Positions 10,401-19,900 of a stretch of DNA of 64,000 nt are shown in pieces. Both the position numbers and the translations under genes were made by a program. Within the stretch, counting starts at the first letter, position 1. Each line of letters opens with the position of its first letter. The notes under the pieces were generated by a model, which ran no database searches, was not told where the DNA came from, and worked only from the letters and a program-made list of their open reading frames with translations. Source of the stretch: Zygaena filipendulae (Eukaryota; Arthropoda; Insecta; Lepidoptera; Zygaenidae); the NCBI GenBank assembly GCA_907165275.2, contig OU015666.1, positions 216,001-280,000 of the forward strand, read 5' to 3'.

Positions 10401-13400
10401 TCCACGTTCACCCTTTGAATTCTACAATGTAAGTAGGATTTTAATAAGTTCAGGGCAGTGCCTCTAATTCCGTAATGGTGTAATTTCCTGATCAATGTTT
10501 CATGATGTACGCAATCAAAAGCCTTAGACAAGTCACAGAAGACACCTAAGGCATCGTGTGACTCCTCCCAGGCAGAAAAAATATTTTTAATCAGTTCAAC
10601 TCCAGCATCGGTCGTCGAGCGACCCCGAGTGAAGCCAAACTGATTTTTATGCATTAGTTTATTAGTGTAAAAGTAATTTAGTAATTGATTCAAAATTAAT
10701 TTCTCAAAGATTTTACTAAATGTGGGTAGTACTGAAATTGGCCTAAAATTTGTGGGGTCTGAAGAACTACCTGATTTAAACAATGGTGTAATTTTACTGT
10801 GTTTCATTAGATCAGGAAAAACACCACAGTCAAAACAGTTATTGATAATAACCGCTAAGTCAGGCGCTACAACTTCAATTAGAGACTTAACAACGTCAAC
10901 AGAAATTCCCCATAGATCAGTAGTTTTTTTCACATTAATCAATTTAAACGCTTTAATAATATCAAAAGTACTAACTCTATTGAAATCAAAAGTCAAGTCA
11001 ATATTAACGACATTCGACTCCAACAGAGCCATTGCGTCAGAGGGCGATGACTTCAAAGACTTAGTAGTGGAAACTGGTATATCAGCAAAAAAAGATTCGA
11101 AAGCATTAGCCACTTCTAAATGTTTATCTATAAATTTACCATCTATATCACATAGAACAATTTTTAGATTATAATGTATTGTGTTAATTTTTAGCACTTA
11201 AAGTTTTGTTAATTATTACTAGCTGTACGCCTGTACTCGCGTCAATTTCAAAGTTACCGTGGGAACTCCAGAGTGGAAAGTACTCTATACCCTTCTCTGT
11301 ACTTCTAACAACGTATGTGCAAAATTTCGCGACGATCAATTGAGTAATTACCTAAGCTGTGAAAGCGTAAAAACCAAACTGTTAGACTCACATTCGCATT
11401 TATAATATGTAAGATGGCAAAATTAGCCACATCTTATATTTATTTATTTATTTATTTATAACACAAAAAAGTTCACAGCATTACAGTAAAACTAAGGCAC
11501 TGTGAAGTTAATAATACAAATACGCTAAGACTACTAATAAACTACAACAAGATAAAACCTAAGATGCTAAATTTTTGATGCATTCATCCGCTCGCAATAC
11601 CTCAAACATTCATCGCGCACACACATCCATCGACTGGCAAACAAATCACAGTCAGGAGCCGATGCGAGAAGTGCATTGAGGCAGTGTAAGGCACGGACAA
11701 GCGGAGAGTTTCTATGGGACACGGTTCGCGCTGACGGTATCGCCAGCAGATGGTTCGAACGAGGCCGGAGACAATATGCGGGTACTGGCGGGACATACAA
11801 ACGCAGCAATTGCGTCACCAGCTCGGGACAATCGGAATCTCCGCGTAGTGTTCTGCACGCCATTGTCAACAGAGTAAAATTGCGCCTCACCTCCAAAGAG
11901 TTGAAATTTAGAACTCCAAGTAAAAACTTTGTTGGATAAAGAAAGGGATAGTACCAATATACATTTTTGTATAAAAACCTTAAAAAAGCTTTTTGGATCT
12001 TCTCCAAAAGGAGAACGAAAGTAACCTCATATGGGTTCCACACAACTGAGGCAGCTTCAAGCTTGCTCCTTACTAGAGCGGTAAAAATCACTTTAATGGC
12101 TCTGGCATCATCAAAGTCACGAGCGCTACGAATGCAAAAACCCAATCTTCGGTAACAGTCGGTAGCCAGAGTTTTCATGTGCTCGTGGAAGTTGAGTTGC
12201 GTATCAAAGATGACACCCAAATCCCTGATTGTGTTCACACGAACTATAAGATCGGTGCCTAGCACATAATTAGCAGACTGGGGGTACCGAGATCGGCCAA
12301 AAGTCATAACGGAGCATTTGGATGCATTAAATATGAGCCTGTTAGCCTGGCTCCACTGATATACCCGGTCAATATCTTCCTGCAACAATTTGCAATCGGT
12401 ATCCTTTTTTATTTCACAAATGAGCTTGAGATCATCAGCATAAAGTAGACATTGTGAATGCTGGGGAATGGTCGCCAAGTCATTGATCATAATACCAAAG
12501 AGTAAAGGGCCCAAAATCGAGCCTTGACTGACACCGGAGGTTGTTTTATATGGTTCGGAAACAAAACAACCGAAACGGACGTACTGTCGTCTGTCACGCA
12601 AGTAACTGGCAAAGAACCTTAATAGTTTGGGGGAGAATCCAATGGCGCTTAGCTTATTAAGAAGTACGTCATTATCTACTCGGTCAAATGCTTTTTTGAA
12701 ATCTAAATAAAGCACATCAACTTGTGAACCCCGGTCCAAGTGATGTGATATAGTATTTGTTAATGTTAAAAGGTTTGTTTCTACGGAGCGCTTCGATCGG
12801 AATCCATGCTGGGAGTCACACAGATATGGCCTAATCTGCGGAGACACAAGCTTGCTCAAAACTGATTCAAACAGTTTGGCTACCGCTGAGAGAATGGCAA
12901 TAGGGCGGTGATTCTCAACAACACAACAATCTGTGCATATGAATATATACATATGTACAGATTGTGTTCATCCTGAGAAAATCATACACCGTTTAAAAAA
13001 CAACTATGGTATTTTAGTGAACCATCATTAAAAAAAACCGAGTGTCAGGACTCAGGAGTCAGCCTCACCAGCGCCACGTCCCCGGCCACCGCCTCGTGCA
13101 CGCCGTCGCGCCGCGCGCCGGGCGCCGCCAGCCGCCGCAGCGTGCCCAGCTCGGCGCGCACGATGGTCTGCACGTCCGCCCAGTACGACGCGTTCGAGTT
13201 GTTCTCCAGCTCCATGTACACCTGCCCGAGACAACCACACACCGCCCCACAATCATAATCTATACTCATACTAGCTGTCCCCCGCGATTTCATCCGCGGT
13301 AATTTCAGAGTTCTTGCGGGAATTTTTTTTTTCGCCACTTTTCACTCATAACAGACGTTGCTACATACTCACAACCATCAAAAAGGCTTTAGTCTTAGAG

Positions 13401-16235
13401 AAATTAAAATTTATACTTATAATAAAACTGTAGAGGTCAATTCTGTATATTGAATATATAATATATGTATATTCAAAATTAATATTGGAGGATGAATGGT
13501 GATCGATACTGATGCCAAAAATGCAATCAGTAAATTTTTTGTCTGTCTGTCTGTATATGCATGTATGGGTTCAAAAACGACTGAAGGGATTTTAACCAAA
13601 CTTGGTACGATTTTAGTCCATACTCCTGGATAAGGTTATAGGCATATAACATAACGCTAAGACACATAGGAGCTAAGCAGTGACGATATATTTGAAGCAA
13701 GTCGGATGAAAATGCGCTTTCAAGCTCTTATCCTCGCATACGTTGATCATACACCAAAAATATGTATTACGAAGACAATCCTTACATAATCGTCTTTATA
13801 AATAAAAATGAATGTTTGTATATCTGTCCTCTATGCGTTTCGAAACACACTTTTTATTTATTTTTATTTTATTTTATTCGGAAAATCAACTACTACAACA
13901 ATATAATGAAAATTTAACTGTTCAACAAATAGCCAATAACAGATTTTCGCAAGTAGGTAGTAGAATTACAAAAAAAAAATCAATTGAAATCGCAAAACTG
14001 TCAATTAGTCACTGGCCCACCTTGATGTCTTCCAGTAGGTCCTCGAGGTCCTGCATCTGGAGACCGTTGAGATATGTGTAGGGCTCGTGCATCTCCAGCG
14101 CGTCCACACACTCCTCTGAACTGACATACCAAGCCAGGAGATCTATTGGTTTTGCTGTAGCCATAAAAAATATTATGTAACACATTAACAATGACTTGCC
14201 ATTGGCAGAATTCCTGAGCATTAACAGCCATAGAAATAAAGAATTGTAGTGTTTATTTACATGTATGCAGTAAAATGTGCAAATCATATTTTTGCTTAAA
14301 TGAATCTTTCTTTCTTTCTAGTAAATATCTCTTGATACCTACGTCTTACATAGATAATATCTTATACACAAAATATCTTTAGAGCAAAGAGCAATGCATG
14401 AGCAACTGTATAATAAGAAATAATACTCCACTAGATTTGATAAATAGATTTGAGACAAAAAAATGAATTAAGTAACAGAAATTATGAGGTCATTACCGCG
14501 TCCATCGCGAATGCGTATCTGCGAACGCAGCCGTGCCTGATGCAGATGGAAGGCATCCTCCTGGCGCGCCCAGCTGCTGAATTGCGCCGCCTCGCGAGCA
14601 CGCGCCGCCGCCAGGGCCTCCGCCTCCCGCTCGGCGCGCTCTGCCTCTCGTTCCAGCCGCCGCTGTTTCACCTGCCAACCACAGCAACCGAATCAGTCTT
14701 ACAAATTCAATCCTAAGTGTACTAACCACTTATGATTTAATATGAGAGACTGTCCAGGTCAGTAAGAAAAAAATAAAAGAATTTTCGCAAAAACAAAATT
14801 TATGTGAAAATACTTGCTTTTACTTCTTAACTACTCAACTGATCATCATATTGTGTGAATAAAACCATAGGGAACAGCTAATTAGGTAATAAAGTACATA
14901 AAATAAATTAATTTAAATATGACAGATCCACAACAAGTGAATTTACCTCTCTTCTCTCTCTCTCTCTCTCTCTAACTTGAGCAGAAATTGAATGTCAATA
15001 TGATTTCATTGTTTTTCAAATTAGTTGTGTTTATGGTTGTTATTGTGTAAATGTGGTGAAATATGCATAACAGTATTCCATTAGAGATATAAAATTAAAT
15101 AAGAAATATTAAATTAAATATTAAATTAAATTAATATGGGGCCAGACAGTAGTCATTTTGCAAGTACTAAGAACCACCTATAAATTAACATCTTACTTCA
15201 CGAGTTTTGGTTCCAAAAGTTTCATTTAAACATTGAAATGCATCTCACCATCAATAAACAATATGGTCTTGTTTCGTAATTTGGTTTATAAGCTGATGAC
15301 TATAATATTGCCAGTGTTCAATCAATAAAAAATAACATCAAATACTATTCAAAAAGAAGAAATTCATAACCCATACCTTCTCTAGTTCTATTTTATTTTC
15401 CATTTGCTTTTGTCTATTAAGGGCTTCCAGCTCCTCCCGCGATACAGACTTGACACCTTCTTTAGCAAGTTTCTTGGTCCAAACAAATGTGTTTGTCAAT
15501 GCAGAGTCACCAAAAGGATTGTCCTGGTTTGTGTAACACTGATACTCAGTGTCCCAGCCCATCCTTTCTCTACGCTTACGTTCTTTTTCTTGTTTCTCAC
15601 GTAATCTCCGAGCTCTGTAGAAATAGTGAAGTTTTACACAAAAATTAATAGCTTAGTTGATGTCTGCAACATAAATAAAATACAGAAACTATCAAGAACT
15701 TTATAACAATATCTTACCTCTTCTGCTCAGGTGTCTCCATTGCCTTCATCATTTCTTTCTGCTTACGTTTTTCTTCTTTCAATCGTAATCTCTCCGATTC
15801 GAGCCTCTGCAGCAACTTCAATTCTTCCTCATCACTGTCACTGCTAGAGCTACTGCTTGAAGAACTGCTGTGTTTCTTTTTCTTTTTTTTACTTTTTTTA
15901 TGTTTTGATGACTGTGACCTGTCTCTGGACCCCTTTGTTTCTCTACTATCAGATCTGTGTTTTTGTTCTGTAGTACTCGGCGATATGGATTTCATTCTCT
16001 GTTTTTGACGTTCTCTGCTGTGTTTATCTCTACTCCTGGCGCGATGGTCGCGGCGATGTTCCCTATTACTGGGCGATCGTTCACGACGTCTACTTGTTTC
16101 ACCACTTTCATGTCTCGACGACCTACAATTTACAAATTATATATTGCAAATAATTACTAGGATATGTAACCTAAAAACTTATTTATCCGAAAAGATCGTT
16201 AAATCAGCACATGAGAAGAAAAAAGAAACTTACAT
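7468..16235 (-). CDS. cactin: Cactin
   Basis: Conserved nuclear protein found in spliceosomes; in Drosophila it binds the IkB protein Cactus. Nine coding exons in transcription order: 16235-16234 (AT only), 16122-15718, 15614-15377, 14671-14497, 14154-14021, 13221-13069, 9291-9168, 9094-8301, 7656-7468. They sum to 2214 bases (737 aa); human cactin is about 758. The start codon is split: AT closes exon 1 and G opens exon 2. The N-terminus is RS/K-rich with a ten-serine run and 'DSDEEE'. Then come 'YTNQDNPFGDSALTNTFVW', 'RIRDGRAKPIDLL', 'MHEPYTYLNGLQMQDLEDLL', 'MGYWESLL'-like 'VGYWESLLSQL' and 'AHMARARLRDRHQD'. The cactin C-terminal domain starts near 'WADKYRPRKPRYFNRVHTGF' and ends 'FQLWFHFKRYRYRR'. 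Exon 8 also encodes an Ala/Glu-rich stretch. The 3.8-kb intron 9292-13068 holds two LINE fragments. Confidence 0.95.
7760..7894 (+). mobile_element. MITE with 'gttctatttcac' termini, copy 1
   Basis: Begins 'gttctatttcac' and ends 'gcggacttcgtgaaac', with 'ggctatgattgtgtt' near the left and 'cggtacacgtcactactaca' near the right. The second, better copy at 52423-52604 shows that the two ends are inverted repeats of each other. It lies in the last cactin intron. Confidence 0.65.
7898..7960 (+). repeat. Short repeat 'gtggtgcaaccaaaattgcc'
   Basis: The block 'gtggtgcaaccaaaattgcc', a C-run and 'tcaaccaaatccta' recurs at 28175-28216 in a VAC14 intron. The origin is unknown. It is probably the end of a transposable element. 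Confidence 0.6.
9299..11205 (-). mobile_element. 5'-truncated non-LTR retrotransposon (LINE 1), jockey/CR1-like
   Basis: On the minus strand a reverse transcriptase frame (11197-9920) contains 'NFRPISVLPTFSKIFEKLI', 'KNQFGFTRGRSTTDAG', 'DLSKAFDCVHHETL', 'GVPQGSILGPFLFLVYINDL' and the catalytic 'LFADDTSLLF'. The C-terminal part continues in another frame (9893-9444: 'MSYGILLWGSAADIN', 'LQKRAVRAIYRMGPRESLR'), so there is a frameshift between 9893 and 9920. No endonuclease domain remains. The 3' end (about 9300-9335) is a short tandem 'gaaattt' tail rather than poly(A), as in CR1-type elements. It sits in the cactin intron in the same orientation as the gene, and its tail abuts the exon-7 acceptor. 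Confidence 0.85.
11217..11417 (+). repeat. Family A repeat copy
   Basis: Starts 'actagctgtacgcctg', contains 'gggaactccagagtgg' and 'cttctctgtac', and ends 'attcgcatttataatatg'. This is a diverged full-length copy lying between the two LINE fragments. Confidence 0.75.
11437..12925 (-). mobile_element. 5'-truncated non-LTR retrotransposon (LINE 2)
   Basis: A single open frame (12952-11567, minus strand) begins inside a reverse transcriptase: 'ENHRPIAILSAVAKLFESVL', 'QHGFRSKRSVETNL', 'YLDFKKAFDRVDNDVLLNKL', 'GVSQGSILGPLLFGIMINDL' and the catalytic 'LLYADDLKLI'. It ends in a cysteine-poor C-terminal region. The 3' tail is (TAAA)n at about 11450-11462. The first residues of the open frame come from flanking DNA. 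It is a different family from LINE 1 (YADD not FADD, TAAA tail). The uninterrupted frame suggests a fairly recent, but already truncated, insertion into the cactin intron. Confidence 0.85.
12926..12965. repeat. Inverted repeat at the LINE 2 5' junction
   Basis: Arms 'acaatctgtgcatatg' (12926-12941) and 'catatgtacagattgt' (12950-12965) are inverted copies with one mismatch around an 8-base loop. It marks the truncated end of LINE 2. Confidence 0.8.
13270..13330 (+). repeat. Family A repeat, fragment
   Basis: Starts 'ctagctgtcccccgcgattt' and stops at a T-run after 'gttcttgcgggaat'. Only the first ~60 bases of the family are present. It lies just upstream, in gene sense, of cactin exon 6. Confidence 0.7.
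14949..14974. repeat. (TC)n microsatellite
   Basis: About ten TC dinucleotides in a cactin intron. Confidence 0.9.
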
Positions 16236-16937
16236 GTTTTATGTTGAAAACAATCTCAATTTTATTCGGAGTAAAAAAAAGCCTTACAGCTCAACAATTT
16301 GATTTTGAGCAAAGAAAATAATAGGTAGTTATTTCTAATGCCACAAATTAACTACACTTTTTTTTTCTCTTCTTTTTGGACTCGACACTAAGTGTTATTT
16401 GCCATTTTCAAACTAGACTATGGTTAATACTCTCTTAGTTCCACAACCTACATTATCGCCGAATACAGACGATTATACGCGATCACGACTGTGCATACTC
16501 ATCGCCTGCGACCCGTGAATTGTCTGTTTTTGGGAGCGCATCAAAGGGAATCGCCTGTGATCGCGTTAAGGCGTCCACATTATCGCCGATCATACGATCA
16601 CACGATCAACGATCATCGGCGATAATGTAGTGCAGGCATCTGACCCACCTCGACTGTCAAGTGTCAGTCTGTCAATGTCTATTTTGAGTCTGAAGGAAGA
16701 AGTGGTTGACGGAATTTCTTTAATTTTTGTACGTGAAAATTGAAATCGAGTGCTTTACGTATTTTGTAGCCCCTGTATTTGGACCTAAATATAAGTAGAG
16801 TAGATAATTTTTTAGTTCAATTGTAGCAATAGTGGAGTTTCATGTTTATTTTTAGGTGTATTTTAAATAACAATATTGATTTACATTATCAAACTTTCAT
16901 TATTCTGTAAAGTGGTATCAAAGTGACTTTCTAAAAT
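16236..16937. promoter_or_regulatory. Shared divergent promoter region of cactin and the TBK1-like kinase
   Basis: The two start codons face away from each other across about 0.7 kb. This stretch must hold the cactin 5' UTR (exon 1 ends at 16234) and both transcription starts. I see no clear TATA box. A MITE-like element at 16448-16630 occupies the middle. Co-regulation is an inference from the arrangement. Confidence 0.6.
16448..16630 (+). mobile_element. MITE rich in GATCGC words, copy 1
   Basis: The ends 'ctacattatcgccga' (16448-16462) and 'tcggcgataatgtag' (16616-16630) are perfect 15-bp inverted repeats. An internal copy of the same terminal word lies at 16575-16590. The interior shares long stretches, in reverse orientation, with 34730-34830 (for example 'gcgatcacaggcgattccct'), and the right end recurs at 35844-35858. 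Confidence 0.75.
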
Positions 16938-19900
16938 ATGTCTTTCTTGAGAGGCTCCGAAAACTATGTGTGGTGCACGACAAGCGTTCTGGGCAAAGGG
17001 GCCACTGGCGCTGTGTTCCAGGGAGTCAATAAAAACAACGGCGAACCAGTCGCAGTGAAGACCTTCAACCAGCTCAGCCATATGCGACCCCACGACGTTC
17101 AGATGCGTGAGTTTGAAGTCTTGAAGAAAGTCAAACATGAGAACATTGTCAAGCTCTTAGCTATAGAGGAGGAGCAAGAAGGTCGTGGCAAAGTCATCGT
17201 CATGGAGCTATGCACCGGTGGCAGCTTGTTCAACATTTTAGATGACCCTGAGAACACATACGGTCTTCAGGAGCACGAGTTCCTGCTGGTGTTGGAGCAC
17301 TTGACAGCTGGAATGAAGCATTTGCGTGATAACAATTTGGTGCACCGTGATCTGAAGCCAGGCAATATAATGAAGTATATAAATGAGGATGGAACAACTA
17401 CATACAAGCTGACAGACTTTGGTGCTGCAAGGGAGTTGCAGGAGGAGGAACAATTTGTGTCCCTCTATGGCACTGAGGAGTATCTCCACCCTGACATGTA
17501 TGAGAGGGCTGTGTTAAGAAAGCCAGTAGGGAAGAGTTTTGGAGCCACAGTGGACCTGTGGTCTATCGGGGTAACATTGTACCATGTGGCCACTGGGCAG
17601 CTGCCCTTCAGACCATATGGTGGCAGGAGGAACAAGGAAACAATGTTTTACATCACTACCAAAAAAGCATCAGGAGTTATAGCTGTGAGTTCACTAGGAA
17701 ATAGGGGAACTTTGTTCATAATTAGTTAATAACTAATAATATTTTTATGATATTTCTTTAATGAATGATTTATATATCTTGCCTAGCTTTGAACTCAAAT
17801 GTTCAACATTCAAGCTATGTTTTTGTTTTGTGTTTTGATGAAATACTAATAATACTAACATAGAATGTAAGCAGAACCTGTTATTAACTCCTCACTAACC
17901 ATTTATGGACTTAATGTCTGAATTAAAGATTTTATTATTATTACTAGCTGTGCCCTGCGGTTTCACCCACATGAGTTTCGGAATTCTCGCAGGAACTCCC
18001 TTTAGGGGGATGAAAAATAGATGTTGTTCGATTCTCAGACATACTGAATATGCATACAAAATTTCATAAAAATTGGTCAAGCCGTTTCGGAGGAGTTTGA
18101 GAACAAACATTGTGACATGAGAATTTTATATATTAGACGTAGTTGTAGCTGACAGGTTACTTATCTTTCCTCTATGTTAGGGCACACAAACAACAGAAAA
18201 TGGGCCTATAGAGTGGTCCCGAGAGCTGCCTCCACATTGCCAGCTGAGCATAGGGCTCCGCAAGCTGGTCACGCCGCTGCTTGCAGGCCTGCTAGAGGTG
18301 GACCCACACAGAATCTGGACGTTCGACAAATTTTTCTCTGAAGTGCAGGCCGCTACATCCACCAAACCTGTACATGTCTTCCATATTAACAAAGCTACTA
18401 GTATCAAGGTAGGTTGGTGGTGATATTGTTTTTAATTATTTTTATATACTAACTAGTTGTTCTTGGAGCTACCCACATTTATTTGGGAGTTGCCCACAGG
18501 AGAACCATGTGAAAATCCTTTCTTAGCTGACGTCTCCTAGTTCCTACCTTTAAACTACCTGCCAAACAACTTCATAAGTTGGTTTTCACTTTTCAGATTT
18601 TGTGTTTGTTTGGTCAGTAACCTTTCGCTTCCAAAACACAACCATTGCACTACCTCCTTTGAGTCCTATTAATCAGCCACACTGTAGTTGTCTTTGCCTC
18701 ATAATTTGAAAACTGCAAAGTAGAGTCACTTCCGCATCTTCCATGTTTGACCTCGCGCTCGGGCCCGCGCGGCCCCGGCGGCGGTTTGCGTAACTCGTCT
18801 CGCTCAACGGCGCCCGACCTACATGCGGGTGGGGAACTACCGGACAATACGACCTTCGTTGCAATGTATTGTTTCAATCGCCTCTAGACAATCACCGACA
18901 GTAATTCGACAATGAAATTGAGACGTTTAAATAAAAATATTAGAATTAAGAAAATGCAATTCTGTAGTAAAATTGTCGTCGTTGACTACCAAAGTCACAA
19001 AAAATATAATTTTTACTACTCTAATAAAATATTAATTGTATCTGTTTTTCTCCATTTAAATAAATAAATAAATACTACTCCATGCTTACGTTACGCATTC
19101 ATGCAATCTAAAAAGGAAAAAATATTGCTCACTTAATCACCATCCAGATCCCCTCATCCTTATCTATCTATGCATATAAAAATGCTTTGTCCTGATTGAT
19201 TGACAGACGGATCAACACACAGCCTTACCCACTGGTAGAGACCTGAAATTTGGAGGGTGCGTTCTTTGTATAACGATTTTTAAAAATTCTACCCTTAAGA
19301 GGGTGAAAAGGGGGGGGGGGGGGGGGGGGGGCAAAGTTTGTATGGAAAAATTCTGTGGGAACTCCGAATTATCGCAGGTGAAATCGTGCGAAACAGCTAG
19401 TGCGATCTAAAGTAAGCAAAGACCTTTAGTGCTTACGTAATTTATTTATTACCAAGTAGTATAGTATTATATTATCTGTGACCAAGTCCTTTGTGGTTTC
19501 ACCAGCGGAAATTTCGGAGTCCCTGCGGGGATTCCAGGATAAACTATATGTATAAACCTTCCTCTCGAATCACTCTATCTATTGGTGAAAGATATATAAG
19601 TTTATACGCATTAAAATCTGTTCCGGTGGTTTTTGAGTTTATTGCGAACAGATAGACAGACGCGGCGGAGGACTTTGTTTTATAATATGTAAGGATTATT
19701 TATTAGACTTGAATGTCCCCTTGGTTACAAAGAGATGAAGAATAATGTGATCGCCAGGTGTTCCTGAAGCCGGAGGAGAGGTACGAGCACCTGCAGACGT
19801 ACATCTGCGAGCAGACCAGCGTGGTGGCCGAGTCGCAGATCCTGCTGTACGAGGACCGGCTGCTGCTCACCGAGCTGGACGAGAGCACCCCAGGTACCCA

